A stretch of DNA of 64,000 bases from Paeniglutamicibacter psychrophenolicus (GCF_030812255.1 NZ_JAUSSH010000002.1:124001-188000); one strand, 5' to 3'; shown: positions 25,510 to 34,828, counted from the stretch's first letter. Notes: generated by a model from the letters alone, not told the origin. Numbers and translations: made by a program.

Positions 25510-27009
25510 TCAGCCCAGGTGACCGGCCATGCGTGCGTGCATGGCAGCACTGGCCTCGTTCAGCCCGGTGATCTCGGCCGTTTTGCCGGCGGCCTCATAT
25601 TTGGCGGTGATGGACTCGAGCGCAGCAAGCGTCGAAACGTCCCAGAGGTGTGAGGCATGCATGTCGATGACGACGTGGTCCGGGTCCAGTGCGTACTGGA
25701 ACTGCGTGTACAGGTCGTTGGACGAGGCAAAGAACAGCTCGCCGTTGACGGTGTAGGTGGCTGTGCCTGCGGTGGCATCGAGCGTGCGGGTGACCGTGAC
25801 GAAGTGCGCCACGCGGCGTGCGAAAAGCACCATCGCGGCCAGCACCCCGGCACCCACGCCAACGGCAAGGTTGTGGGAGAAGACCGTGGCCAGCACCGTG
25901 ATGAGCATGACCGCGGTTTCGCTCTTGGGCATCCGTCGCAGTGTGGAGGGACGGATGGAATGCCAGTCGAACGTCGCCCACGACACGAAGACCATCACCG
26001 CCACCAGCGCCACCATGGGGATCAGCGCGACCACGTCGCCGAACACCACCACCAGCAGCAGCAGGAAGGCGCCGGCCAGGAACGTGGAGATCCGGGTGCG
26101 GGCCCTGGAGGCTTTCACGTTGATCATGGTCTGGCCGATCATCGCGCAGCCGCCCATGCCGCCGAAGAGCCCGGTCACCAGGTTTGCCACGCCCTGGCCC
26201 CAGGCCTCGCGGGTCTTGTTGGAGCGTGTGTCGGTCACGTCGTCGACCAGCTTGGCGGTCATCAGGGATTCGAGCAGGCCCACGATGGCCACTGCCAGTG
26301 CGTAGGGTGCGATGACCTTGAAGGTTTCCAGGTCCAGCGGGATCTGCGGGAAGAAGAGCTCCGGAAGGCTCGAGGGCAGCTCGCCCTTGTCGCCCACGGT
26401 CGGCACCGCGATGGACGCGAGGACCGTGACCAGTGTGAGCACCACGATCGCGACCAGCGGGGCGGGGACCACCGTGGTGATCCGCGGCAGCCCGAAGACG
26501 ATCAACAGGGCCAGTCCCAGCAGCGGGTATGCCAGCCAGGGCACGTTCATGAGCTCGGGCAGCTGGGCAATGAACACCAGGATCGCCAGCGCATTCACGA
26601 ACCCGACCATGACCTGGCGGGGGATGAAGCGCATCAGCTTGGCCACGCCCAGCACCGCCAGCAGCACCTGGAAGACGCCCGCTAGAAGGATCGCCGCGAC
26701 CAGGTAATGCACGCCATGGCTTGCGACCAAGGGGGCGATCACCAGGGCCACGGCGCCGGTGGCAGCCGAGATCATCGCGGGGCGTCCGCCGACAAACGCA
26801 ATGGTCACCGCCATGGTGAAGGCGGAGAACAGGCCCACGCGCGGGTCGACCCCGGCGATGATGGAGAACGCAATGGCCTCGGGGATCAGCGCGAGGGCCA
26901 CCACCAGCCCGCCGAGGATCTCGACGCCCAGCAGCTTGGGGGAGCGCAGGGTGCGCAACACCGACTGGCGTTCGAGCGGTGTCGGTTCGTGGACCGTGGA
27001 GGCAGGCAT
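25510..27009 (-). CDS. SulP-family inorganic anion transporter with STAS domain
   Basis: The 499-residue protein has the SLC26/SulP build: about 12-14 membrane spans from SPKLLGVEILGGLVVALALIP onwards, the substrate-site PEAIAFSIIAGVDPRVGLF near 45-65, and a cytoplasmic STAS domain in the last 120 residues (DPDHVVIDMHASHLWDVSTL). Family members move sulfate, bicarbonate or carboxylates. Prodigious shorter SulP proteins like this often carry bicarbonate or dicarboxylate, but the substrate is not readable here. ATG 27009 is used; TTG 27018 is 9 bases upstream and has slightly better spacing to a GGAA site. It is divergent from the LuxR regulator across 372 bases. Confidence 0.85.
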   Translation of the reverse strand: MPASTVHEPTPLERQSVLRTLRSPKLLGVEILGGLVVALALIPEAIAFSIIAGVDPRVGLFSAFTMAVTIAFVGGRPAMISAATGAVALVIAPLVASHGVHYLVAAILLAGVFQVLLAVLGVAKLMRFIPRQVMVGFVNALAILVFIAQLPELMNVPWLAYPLLGLALLIVFGLPRITTVVPAPLVAIVVLTLVTVLASIAVPTVGDKGELPSSLPELFFPQIPLDLETFKVIAPYALAVAIVGLLESLMTAKLVDDVTDTRSNKTREAWGQGVANLVTGLFGGMGGCAMIGQTMINVKASRARTRISTFLAGAFLLLLVVVFGDVVALIPMVALVAVMVFVSWATFDWHSIRPSTLRRMPKSETAVMLITVLATVFSHNLAVGVGAGVLAAMVLFARRVAHFVTVTRTLDATAGTATYTVNGELFFASSNDLYTQFQYALDPDHVVIDMHASHLWDVSTLAALESITAKYEAAGKTAEITGLNEASAAMHARMAGHLG

Positions 27010-27267
27010 GGAAGGCAAGGATGGTTCCGTTCAAGGTAGCAGCGAAGACGCACAGGCATCGTGCCTGCCATGGTTCGCGCGAAGCGCCACCAAGACCGGG
27101 ATGAGCGGGCACTGCGAGGGGGAGACAGGACCAATACTAAATCAGCGACTCGAGACCCGATGCGAACAGTGTCCAAGGACGCAACATTTTCCGGTTTCGC
27201 CGGGTCCGCTTGGGACGGGGCGAGGCTTGGCAGCGGCCTCCCGGGCTTCACGGATAAATAATCTAGA

Positions 27268-27288
27268 ATTGGAATTTGATATTCCAAT
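27268..27288. promoter_or_regulatory. AT-rich inverted repeat before the LuxR regulator
   Basis: ATTGGAAT (27268-27275) and ATTCCAAT (27281-27288) form a perfect 8-bp inverted repeat around a 5-bp centre, inside an AT-rich island (27250-27290) that stands out in this GC-rich DNA. It begins 114 bases before the regulator start. The rest of the 372-bp gap (27010-27381) shows no gene. Confidence 0.5.
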
Positions 27289-27381
27289 GAGGTGCCCGGG
27301 TCAGCGCGTTTCCTGCTTATTGACTGGCGGAAGTGCCTTGTCAGCAGGGCTTCGCACCACGGGAAGCCAGGAAGGGAAACC

Positions 27382-29706
27382 ATGGGCCAGGGCGTCGCAC
27401 CGCTTGCGCAGAATGCCCATCCTGCGTTGACGCGTTTCGCCGCGTGGGAACAGGACGGGTCCCGGCTCCTGTTGATCAGGGCGGCGGCAGGCACCGGCCG
27501 GCGCTTATTTGCACGTTCCTGGGTCGGTGGACGTCGCGGTGAGGTCCATGACTGGTCCGGAAACCACCTCGACGAGGTGGCTGAACTCGCAACCTTGGCA
27601 ACGCGGATGCACCGGGAGGCGGATCTGCATGCGGCCGTCATCCTGCCGCCCTCCGCCCCGCTGTGGGATCTTGCCTCGGTTGCCCCGTTCATGCTGGCCG
27701 AGCAGCATGACCTGCTGCTGGACGCCCGGGAAATCGCGCAGCTGGCGGAACCCGGCCGGCCGATCGACCCGGATCAGGCCCGTGCCATCCATGAACTGTG
27801 CGGCGGGTGGCTCGGCGCGGCCCGGATCCTGGCCGCGGAGCCGGGGGCCCACGCCCGGGCCCAGCACCTGATCCGCACCGGCCTGGCGCCGTGGTTGCGC
27901 CACCACGATCCCCGCGGGGAACTCTCGGAGGCAGCGTTCCTCCCCCAGCTCGATGCGCAAACGGTTGAGGCTTTCTTCGGGCAGGTCTCACCGAAGGTGC
28001 ATGTGATGGAGGACCTGTCCCGGGCCGGGCTTGTGCAGGCCGATGGAAGCGGCGGGTGGATGATGCCGGCGCTGGTGCGGCAGGTGCTCATGGAACGTGT
28101 CGGGTTGCTTGGCCGTGAACGCATTGGCGCCTTGGAACAGGGCGCCGTCGATGCGATGGCGGAGACCAGCGGGGTGGGTCCCGCGCTGGAGGCTGCCGTG
28201 GACGGGCGCCGGTGGCCGGCAATCCTGAACCTGCTGCTGGAAAAGTGGGTCGACATGTTCATGGCCAACCCCAAGCACCTGGCTGCGGTGGCCGCCAAGG
28301 TGCCGCGCTTTGTCACCGGGCAAACGCACTACATGCGGGTGGGACTGAGGATCCTCGGATCCGCCGGCAAGGACGGGATGGTCCTGCACCTTCCGTCCCT
28401 GGCGCCCGATTACGCCACCGACAGCACCGCCCAGCGCTTGCGCGAGGACACCGAGCGGCTCTACCGCACTCCAAGCGCCCGGGCACTGACCATCGGCATG
28501 CTGGAGATATCGCACCTGCGCTTGGCGGGATTGTATGAGGAGGCAGGTGGCGCCGCCCAGCGGCTGCGCGAGGCGCTGTCCCGGGGACTCGACACCCAGC
28601 GGCTGAACCCGTCCCTGGCGGCGCTCGTCGAGTTCCACTCCGGCCTGACGCTGCACCTGGCCGGGTGCGATGCCGAGGCGATGAGGGCCTACGAGACGGG
28701 CTTCCGCCTGGCGCAAGCCTCGGGCAAGGCCTTCCTGGTGGCCGATGTTGCCGGGAAGCTGGCGTTGTTCCACGCACTGGAAGGAAATGGCGACTCGGCG
28801 CGGAGATGGCTTGCGGAACACGAAGCCGCGATTGCCCAGGTCGGGTGGGGCAGGAAGATGATTGCGCACACGGCCACGCTGGCACGCGCCTTCCTGGATA
28901 TGGTCGACCTGCGTTTCGGCGAGGCTGCGCGGGAGCTGGACGGGCTTCCCCAAACCCCCGGCAACGACGAATTCTGGTCCGTGCATGCGTATTTGCTGGT
29001 CATGCAGTCCCTTCAAGGCGGCAGCCCGGAGTCGGCGCGCAGGCTCATCAATGCGTGGCGCACCGAGCGCCGCTACGCCTGTGCCGCACCGTTGGCGGAC
29101 CGTTTGCTCGACGAAGCGCTGCTGCTGGCGGAAATCATCGAGGCGGGTGGTCGCACCTCGAGGCACGCGGGTGCACGGGTGCATCCGGCGCTGGTGGCGT
29201 TCGGGCACCTGGTGGGCGGGGAACCCGACAAGGCGCTCACGATGTTGCGCGGGCAGCAGGATGCACCCGCGACGCGGCGCTGGGAGGGGTTTGCGCTGTT
29301 CCTGGACGTTGCGGCGCGGAATCCCGGTGAACCCGGGGTGCAGGTGCTGCAGCAACTCGAAGAGCAACGTGGGCAACGGTTGGACCTCGTGGAGATTGCC
29401 CTGTTGCGCATGATCCCGGGTTGGGCAGATGTCGTCGGCGGGCTGCAGCTGGGGCCGGAGGAACTCGACAGGCTTGAAACGGTTGCGGCACCTGTTCGGG
29501 GCACCGGAACTCGCCGCCCGGTGCTGACGCCGCGGGAGCAGGAGGTCCTGCGGCAATTGCGGATGGGCATGAGCCGGCGGGAAATCGCTGAAGCCGGATT
29601 CAGGTCGGAAAACACCGTCAAGACCCAGATCCGCAGCCTCTACCGGAAGCTTGGGGCCACGGATGTGGCGCAGGCGCTGGAGCATGCGCGGGAGCGGGGA
29701 ATCTAG
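27382..29706 (+). CDS. large LuxR-family (MalT/LAL-like) regulator with degraded P-loop
   Basis: From ATG 27382, behind AGGAAGGG, the protein has 774 residues. The C-terminus is a clear LuxR helix-turn-helix (LTPREQEVLRQLRMGMSRRE, then NTVKTQIRSLYRKLG, about 705-765). The middle consists of TPR-like helical repeats. At the N-terminus, where MalT/LAL proteins bind ATP, the loop reads RAAAGTGRRLFARSW: the key Lys of a Walker A loop is Arg and the following Thr/Ser is missing. ATP use is therefore doubtful. Next on the same strand is an aromatic-acid-type MFS transporter, the likely target. An in-frame GTG/ATG further upstream (27292) lacks a ribosome site. Confidence 0.85.
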   Translation: MGQGVAPLAQNAHPALTRFAAWEQDGSRLLLIRAAAGTGRRLFARSWVGGRRGEVHDWSGNHLDEVAELATLATRMHREADLHAAVILPPSAPLWDLASVAPFMLAEQHDLLLDAREIAQLAEPGRPIDPDQARAIHELCGGWLGAARILAAEPGAHARAQHLIRTGLAPWLRHHDPRGELSEAAFLPQLDAQTVEAFFGQVSPKVHVMEDLSRAGLVQADGSGGWMMPALVRQVLMERVGLLGRERIGALEQGAVDAMAETSGVGPALEAAVDGRRWPAILNLLLEKWVDMFMANPKHLAAVAAKVPRFVTGQTHYMRVGLRILGSAGKDGMVLHLPSLAPDYATDSTAQRLREDTERLYRTPSARALTIGMLEISHLRLAGLYEEAGGAAQRLREALSRGLDTQRLNPSLAALVEFHSGLTLHLAGCDAEAMRAYETGFRLAQASGKAFLVADVAGKLALFHALEGNGDSARRWLAEHEAAIAQVGWGRKMIAHTATLARAFLDMVDLRFGEAARELDGLPQTPGNDEFWSVHAYLLVMQSLQGGSPESARRLINAWRTERRYACAAPLADRLLDEALLLAEIIEAGGRTSRHAGARVHPALVAFGHLVGGEPDKALTMLRGQQDAPATRRWEGFALFLDVAARNPGEPGVQVLQQLEEQRGQRLDLVEIALLRMIPGWADVVGGLQLGPEELDRLETVAAPVRGTGTRRPVLTPREQEVLRQLRMGMSRREIAEAGFRSENTVKTQIRSLYRKLGATDVAQALEHARERGI

Positions 29707-29833
29707 GGCCTCCTGCACTACTGCCACAGCCCGATGCAAGGGTGCCCCGGGGTCCGCCCGGAGCGAAGGCGGATGCGCCGGAGCACATGGGTACGGGGGT
29801 TGCCATAGATGTATAGATTTTTTCTATGTGTGG

Positions 29834-29862
29834 TGCACGCCGCATCTATTGGACAATATAAT
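29834..29862 (+). promoter_or_regulatory. possible promoter before the MFS transporter
   Basis: A consensus TATAAT lies at 29857-29862 in an AT-rich stretch that also contains a CATAG/CTATG inverted repeat upstream. No good -35 hexamer sits 17 bp before it, so an activator such as the preceding LuxR protein may be needed. The implied leader is about 77 bases. Confidence 0.35.
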
Positions 29863-29945
29863 GCGGGCTTAGGCACACTGGGTGGTGACGGGTGCCATAG
29901 ATCTCTTGGTTCCCTAACGTCTTGACCTAAGGTTCCACACACTCC

Positions 29946-31172
29946 ATGAAATCCACCCGCAATAAATGGATCGTTGCCCTGTGCTGGCTGACGGTCGTCT
30001 TCGAGGGCTTCGACATCGTCGCTCTCTCCGCTTCGATTCCGCAGCTGATCGATACCGCGTACGCCGGCATCACGGCGCTTGATGCGACCTTCATCGCCAC
30101 GATCTCGCTGGTAGGCGTCGGTGCCGGCGCCGTGCTGATCGGCCCGATTTCGGACCGCTACGGACGTCGCTACCCGCTGATGGCCTGCGTGCTGATCTTC
30201 TCGATCTTCACCATCCTGTTCCCGCTGATGCCCAACGTCGCCCTGCTGGGCACGACGCGCATGATCGCGGGCCTCGGCATGGGCGCATGCATGCCCGTGG
30301 CCATCACCATGATGCAGGAAGCCGCGGCCTCCAACGCCCGTGCGCACTCCGCGACCATCACGATGACCGGCTACCACGTCGGCGCCGTGGCCGCCTCGCT
30401 CTTCGCGATCCTTGCCCATGCCGACTGGCACCTGCTCTTTTACATCGGCGGCGCGCTGGGCCTGGTGGTGCTCCCGTTCATGTGGGCCAAGCTGCCCGAG
30501 ACCCATGCCGTGGGCCTCAAGGACATTGGCACCAAGGCACCAAAATCCAGCATGGCGACGTTGTTCACCGGAGGGCTTGCCCGCTCGACCATCGGCCTCT
30601 GGGTAGCGGCCTTCATGGGCCTGCTGCTGGTCTACGGGCTGAACACCTGGCTGCCGCAGCTGATGCGCGGCGCCGGATACAACGTCGCGGATTCCCTGGT
30701 GCTGCTGCTGATCCTCAACGTCGGCGCGATCGCCGGGTTGCTGCTCGGAGGACGCATCGCGGACAAGCGCGGCGTCAAGGGCACCACGATGTTCTGGTTC
30801 ACCTCCGCCGCGGTGCTGCTGGCGCTGCTGAGCATCCGGATGGAAAGCCAGTTGCTGCTCAACGGCGTGGTCCTGGTGACCGGCTTCTTCGTCTTCTGTG
30901 CGCAGGTGCTGGTCTACGGATTCGTCGGCTACATCTACCCCAGGCATGTGGTGGGCACAGGCATGGGCATGGTGGCGGGCGTGGGACGACTGGGCGCCAT
31001 TGCCGGCCCGGGCCTGACCGGCCTGTTGGTGGCCGGCGGCCACGCCTACCCGTGGGGCTTCTACCTCTTCGCCGGGGCGGCGTTGCTGGGCATGCTCGCC
31101 GTGGCCATCATCCCCAAGCCGGCCGCGCAGAAGGACGTCGACGAGCCGGTGCTTGAAACCCAGGAGGCGTAG
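29946..31172 (+). CDS. MFS transporter, aromatic acid:H+ symporter-like
   Basis: The 408-residue protein has 12 membrane spans and MFS loop motifs: FEGFDIVALSASIPQLID in span 1 with the conserved D-x-x-x motif of aromatic acid symporters, GPISDRYGRRYPL between spans 2 and 3, and YGLNTWLPQLM in span 7. This is the AAHS group (PcaK/BenK-like), which imports benzoates and related acids with protons. A benzaldehyde dehydrogenase and a LysR regulator follow, supporting an aromatic substrate. The ribosome site (TAAGG) is rather distant. A strong terminator follows. Confidence 0.85.
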   Translation: MKSTRNKWIVALCWLTVVFEGFDIVALSASIPQLIDTAYAGITALDATFIATISLVGVGAGAVLIGPISDRYGRRYPLMACVLIFSIFTILFPLMPNVALLGTTRMIAGLGMGACMPVAITMMQEAAASNARAHSATITMTGYHVGAVAASLFAILAHADWHLLFYIGGALGLVVLPFMWAKLPETHAVGLKDIGTKAPKSSMATLFTGGLARSTIGLWVAAFMGLLLVYGLNTWLPQLMRGAGYNVADSLVLLLILNVGAIAGLLLGGRIADKRGVKGTTMFWFTSAAVLLALLSIRMESQLLLNGVVLVTGFFVFCAQVLVYGFVGYIYPRHVVGTGMGMVAGVGRLGAIAGPGLTGLLVAGGHAYPWGFYLFAGAALLGMLAVAIIPKPAAQKDVDEPVLETQEA

Positions 31173-31225
31173 GTGCGTTTCCCCGGGCGGGATCCGCGGC
31201 CTGGGATACGATCCCGATAGTCATT

Positions 31226-31288
31226 AGGGGGCGTGGTTCCCCGGGGATTCGCTGGTGCGAATATCCCGGGGGACTGCGCCCCTTTTTC
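31226..31288 (+). terminator. long rho-independent terminator between convergent genes
   Basis: An outer stem AGGGGGCG/CGCCCCT encloses a long inner hairpin (TCCCCGGGGATTCGC with GCGAATATCCCGGGGGA, TGGT loop) and ends in TTTTT at 31283-31287. It terminates the MFS gene and sits before the convergent LysR end. Confidence 0.85.
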
Positions 31289-31310
31289 GTGCCCGGGAAG
31301 CGGCGAAGGA

Positions 31311-32228
31311 TCAGTGCAGCGCCGGGCCCAGCGCCGAAGGCATCTCGCGCAGTGCCTCGCGCACCAGCTCGCGGAACCAGAGCACCGGCCCGCTCGCGGC
31401 GATCTTGTGGTCGGTGTAGAGGTCGACGGAGAAGGCGGGGCTGTCCACCGGAAGCTCGCGGTGGACCAGGGGCCACTGCCGGCAAAAGCGCTCGGCGATC
31501 TCCAGCGGGACCACGGAGGCCAGCGAGGATTCCAGCTGCACCGAGGGCAGCACGGAGAAGTGGTGCACACGCAGTGCCGTGCGCAGCGAGATCCCCGATT
31601 CGCCCAGCCGCTCCTCGATCTGGCCATGCCCGGCAGTGGGGTCGATGGTCACGAACCCCAGTGCGTCGAATTGCTTGTGCGAGAGCCTGCCCTGTTTCGG
31701 GGCCATGGCGCGCGGCAGCAGGCAAACGTACCTGTCCTTGGTCACTGCCTCGCGCCGCGCGCCGCCGCCGAGCACCAGCGAGGTCAGCGCGGCGTCGACG
31801 TGGCCGTGGGCCAGCCAGTGCGGGATATGCCCCACGGTCATGGGCACCGATTCGAGGTTGGCGGCCGGTGCCAGCGCGGCCAGGCGGGCCATGATCGGCG
31901 GCAGGAAGATGACCTCGCCGATGTCCGAGAGGCAGATGCGGAAGGTGCGCCGCGTGGTGGCCGGATCGAAGGCCGCGTTCGAGTCAACGGCCGCATCGAT
32001 GTTGTCCACCGCGGTGCGAAAGACCTGGAAGAGTTCGTTGGCGCGGGCAGTGGGTTCGAGTCCGCCGGGGCCGCGGACAAAGAGCGGGTCGCCCAATTGG
32101 GTCCGGAGCCTGGCCAGCGTGTGCGAGACCGTCGGCTGGGTCAGCGAGAGTTCCTGTGCCGCCCGGGTGACGCTTCTGGCCTCGTAGATTTCCAGGAAGG
32201 TGCGCAAGAGATTCAGGTCCATGCTCAT
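31311..32228 (-). CDS. LysR-family regulator, NahR/NodD-like
   Basis: The 305-residue protein has an N-terminal winged helix (MDLNLLRTFLEIYEARSVTR, then SLTQPTVSHTLARLRTQLGD) and the two-lobe LysR effector domain. The RRTFRICLSDIGEVIFLPPI segment is typical of the NahR/NodD/DntR branch, which senses salicylate-like aromatics or flavonoids. It is divergent from a benzaldehyde dehydrogenase gene across 199 bases and probably activates it. A second possible start (internal Met3) changes little. Confidence 0.87.
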   Translation of the reverse strand: MSMDLNLLRTFLEIYEARSVTRAAQELSLTQPTVSHTLARLRTQLGDPLFVRGPGGLEPTARANELFQVFRTAVDNIDAAVDSNAAFDPATTRRTFRICLSDIGEVIFLPPIMARLAALAPAANLESVPMTVGHIPHWLAHGHVDAALTSLVLGGGARREAVTKDRYVCLLPRAMAPKQGRLSHKQFDALGFVTIDPTAGHGQIEERLGESGISLRTALRVHHFSVLPSVQLESSLASVVPLEIAERFCRQWPLVHRELPVDSPAFSVDLYTDHKIAASGPVLWFRELVREALREMPSALGPALH

Positions 32229-32248
32229 GCGCCCACTCTATCGAAATG

Positions 32249-32261
32249 ATCGATGATCGAT
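32249..32261. promoter_or_regulatory. palindrome between LysR gene and benzaldehyde dehydrogenase
   Basis: ATCGAT-G-ATCGAT is a 13-bp perfect palindrome, 20 bases before the LysR start, in the divergent gap. It is a candidate regulator site, though it does not have the exact T-N11-A form. Confidence 0.4.
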
Positions 32262-32427
32262 TGCGCGTGGATTCGTTGGACCGATGCGCGGTCCTGGCAT
32301 AGCGTGGAGGTGGAGCGGGTCACACGCGGGGCGGACAGCAAGGGGGAGCGCCGCACGTGATGATTCCACGCCCCGCCGGCCCGCGCCGGAACGCCGCATC
32401 CATGCCCACCAGATAAGGAACCACAAA

Positions 32428-33888
32428 GTGCCACTGCTTGAAGAATCACTCTGGAACTCGAAGATCAACGTCAATGGCTGGGTTGCAGGCAGCGCCGGCA
32501 CCCGGGATGTCGTGGAGCCGGCCACCGGGAACGTGCTTGGCGTACTGGGGGTGGCCTCCGCCGATGACGTGCTGCGTGCCTCCGCCGCGGCCGCCACGGC
32601 CCAGGTTTCCTGGGCGGCGAAAAAGCCCGAGGAGCGGGCAGCGGTGCTGCGCAAGGCGGGGCTGCTTTGGGAAGAGCACGCCGAGGAGGTCAACGGCTGG
32701 CTGGTGCGCGAGTCCGGCGGAATTCCCGCCAAGGCGGGGCTGGAGACACACACCGCGGCCAACGAATGCTACGAGGCCTCCGCCCTGCCTTCGATGCCCG
32801 CAGGGGACGTGCTGACCACCAACGAAGAACGCTGGTCCTTCGCCCGCCGCCGCCCCGTCGGTGTCGTCTCGGTGATCGCACCGTTCAACTTCCCGCTGAT
32901 CCTGGCCATCCGCGCCGTCGCCCCGGCACTGGCGCTGGGCAATGCGGTGCTGCTCAAGCCGGATCCGCGCACCTCGGTCTGCGCGGGGGTGTCGATCATG
33001 CGGATCTTCGAGGAGGCCGGGCTGCCCGAGGGGCTGCTGCACCTGCTTCCCGGAGGCGCGGAGGTCGGTGCCGCGGTGGTCGAGGCCCCCGAGGTGCGGG
33101 TCATCGCCTTCACCGGTTCCACGGCCGCCGGGCGCAAGGTCGGCGAAAGCGCCGCCCGGTTGCTCAAGCGCGCCCACCTCGAACTGGGCGGCAACAGCGC
33201 GATGATCGTGCTGCCCGGGGCGGACTTGGCCAAGGCGGCCTCCGCCGCCGCGTTCGGTTCATTCATGCACCAGGGCCAGATCTGCATGGCCACCGGCCGG
33301 CACATCGTGCACCAGGACATCTACGAGGACTACGTGGCGGCCTTGGCCGAAAAGGCGAAGAACCTGCCGATGGGAGACCCGAAGTCGGGGACCGTCGCGA
33401 TCGGCCCGATCATCGACGGGAGGCAGCTGGAGCGGATCGATTCCATGGTGCAGGCGGCGGTTTCCGGCGGAGCGCGGCTGGCAGCCGGAGGGACCCGCGG
33501 CGAAGGCTGGTTCTACCCGCCCACGGTCCTTGCCGACCTGGACCCGGAGCACGATGCCTGGAAGGAGGAGATCTTCGGGCCCGTCGCCCCGGTGCGCAGC
33601 TTCTCCACCATCGACGAGGCGGTTGAGATGGCCAACGCATCGAGCTACGGGCTTTCGCTGTCCATCCTCGGGGACGTGGGCATGGCCATGAAGATCGCCG
33701 ACAGGGTTGAATCCGGCAAGGTCCACATCAACGAGCAGACCGTCTCCGACGAGCCCAACTCGCCGTTCGGCGGGGTCAAGGATTCGGGCAACGGCGGGCG
33801 CATCGGCGGGGCGTCGGCCAACATGGAGGCGTTCACCGAGACGCAGTGGCTGACCATGCGTCCGGAGATCGCCCCCTACCCGTTCTAG
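32428..33888 (+). CDS. benzaldehyde-dehydrogenase-like aldehyde dehydrogenase
   Basis: GTG 32428 behind AAGGAACC gives 486 residues, the usual size of benzaldehyde dehydrogenases (XylC type). Motifs are VIAPFNFPLILAIRAVAPAL, the Glu-containing LELGGNSAMIVLPGADL, the nucleophile in FMHQGQICMATGRH near 290, and EEIFGPVAPV. SPFGGVKDSGNGGRIGG closes the pattern. The N-terminus WNSKINVNGWVAGSAG is close to that group. It would oxidise an aromatic aldehyde to a benzoate with NAD(P)+. The divergent NahR-like LysR protein and the AAHS transporter support this. A perfect hairpin follows the stop. Confidence 0.87.
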   Translation: MPLLEESLWNSKINVNGWVAGSAGTRDVVEPATGNVLGVLGVASADDVLRASAAAATAQVSWAAKKPEERAAVLRKAGLLWEEHAEEVNGWLVRESGGIPAKAGLETHTAANECYEASALPSMPAGDVLTTNEERWSFARRRPVGVVSVIAPFNFPLILAIRAVAPALALGNAVLLKPDPRTSVCAGVSIMRIFEEAGLPEGLLHLLPGGAEVGAAVVEAPEVRVIAFTGSTAAGRKVGESAARLLKRAHLELGGNSAMIVLPGADLAKAASAAAFGSFMHQGQICMATGRHIVHQDIYEDYVAALAEKAKNLPMGDPKSGTVAIGPIIDGRQLERIDSMVQAAVSGGARLAAGGTRGEGWFYPPTVLADLDPEHDAWKEEIFGPVAPVRSFSTIDEAVEMANASSYGLSLSILGDVGMAMKIADRVESGKVHINEQTVSDEPNSPFGGVKDSGNGGRIGGASANMEAFTETQWLTMRPEIAPYPF

Positions 33889-33908
33889 GGCGGCACCCCG
33901 GAAGGGGA

Positions 33909-33943
33909 GGCCCCGGCGGTCCCATGGAACCGCCGGGGCCTTT
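33909..33943 (+). terminator. perfect 12-bp hairpin terminator with T-tract
   Basis: GGCCCCGGCGGT pairs with ACCGCCGGGGCC around an 8-base loop and is followed by TTT, 20 bases after the benzaldehyde dehydrogenase stop. Confidence 0.85.
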
Positions 33944-33995
33944 CCGGTGGGCTGTTCGCCGGATGGATCATGTGCCGGTTGCCACCATAAAATGC

Positions 33996-34024
33996 TTGAA
34001 GCGTCAACTAATCTGGTTTAGACT
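33996..34024 (+). promoter_or_regulatory. promoter giving a probably leaderless dioxygenase mRNA
   Basis: TTGAAG (33996-34001) and TAGACT (34019-34024) are spaced by exactly 17 bp. The -10 ends 6 bases before ATG 34031, so transcription would start at or within a base of the start codon. No ribosome site is visible before the ATG, in agreement with a leaderless message. Confidence 0.6.
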
Positions 34025-34030
34025 GGTCCC

Positions 34031-34828
34031 ATGACTACTGCAGCTGACCTCCCTCCGGTGCTCTTCCTCTCCCATGGCGCACCGCCGCTCGCCGACGACG
34101 CCACTTGGACCGCCGAGCTTGCGGCCTGGTCGGGAACCATGGAAAAGCCCAAGGACATCCTGATGGTCTCCGCGCACTGGGAGAACGCACCGGTGACGCT
34201 GAGCGCCACCCACCGCAAGCAGGAACTCGTCCACGACTTCTGGGGCTTCCCGCAGCACTACTACGACGTGCGCTACGACGCACCGATGGCACCGGAGCTG
34301 GCCGACGAGGTCGCCCGGCTGACCGGCAACCACGGCCACCACGTGGAGCGCGACGAGACCCGCGGCCTGGACCACGGCGCCTATGTGCCGCTGAAGGAAA
34401 TGTTCCCCGGGGCCGACGTGCCGGTGGTGCAGATGTCGATGCCCACGCTGGACCCGCAGGGGCTCTTTGCCCTGGGCCAGTCGCTCGCCCCGCTGCGCGA
34501 GCGCGGGACCATGATCGTCGGCTCCGGCTTCACCACGCACAACCTGCGCTGGTTCAACCCGGCAGCAGGACCGGACACCACCCCGCCGACGGCCTCGAGC
34601 GAGTTCGACCACTGGGCCGAAGAAGCCATGGCCCGCGGGGACGTTGACTCGATCCTCGACTTCCTGCACAAGGCCCCGGCCGCGCGCGAGGCGCACCCGC
34701 GCTCCGAGCACTGGGCGCCGCTCTATGTCGCCCTGGGCGCGGCATATGCCTCGGGAGGCATCGAGGCCAAGAGCGCGATCGACGGCTTCTGGTTCGGGCT
34801 TTCCAAGCGCTCCTGGTCGCTGACCTAA
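34031..34828 (+). CDS. class III extradiol ring-cleavage dioxygenase (DODA/LigB type)
   Basis: The 265-residue protein has the LigB-type fold signatures of 4,5-DOPA extradiol dioxygenase-like proteins: VLFLSHGAPPLAD with a metal His, VSAHWEN, HDFWGFP, TRGLDHGAYVPLKEMFPGAD and the catalytic-His region HPRSEHWAPLYVALGAAY. The family opens catechol-type rings with a non-haem metal, although many bacterial members have no known substrate. The length matches. It is a single-gene unit with its own strong promoter and no ribosome site. An aromatic role fits the neighbourhood but is not proved. Confidence 0.85.
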   Translation: MTTAADLPPVLFLSHGAPPLADDATWTAELAAWSGTMEKPKDILMVSAHWENAPVTLSATHRKQELVHDFWGFPQHYYDVRYDAPMAPELADEVARLTGNHGHHVERDETRGLDHGAYVPLKEMFPGADVPVVQMSMPTLDPQGLFALGQSLAPLRERGTMIVGSGFTTHNLRWFNPAAGPDTTPPTASSEFDHWAEEAMARGDVDSILDFLHKAPAAREAHPRSEHWAPLYVALGAAYASGGIEAKSAIDGFWFGLSKRSWSLT

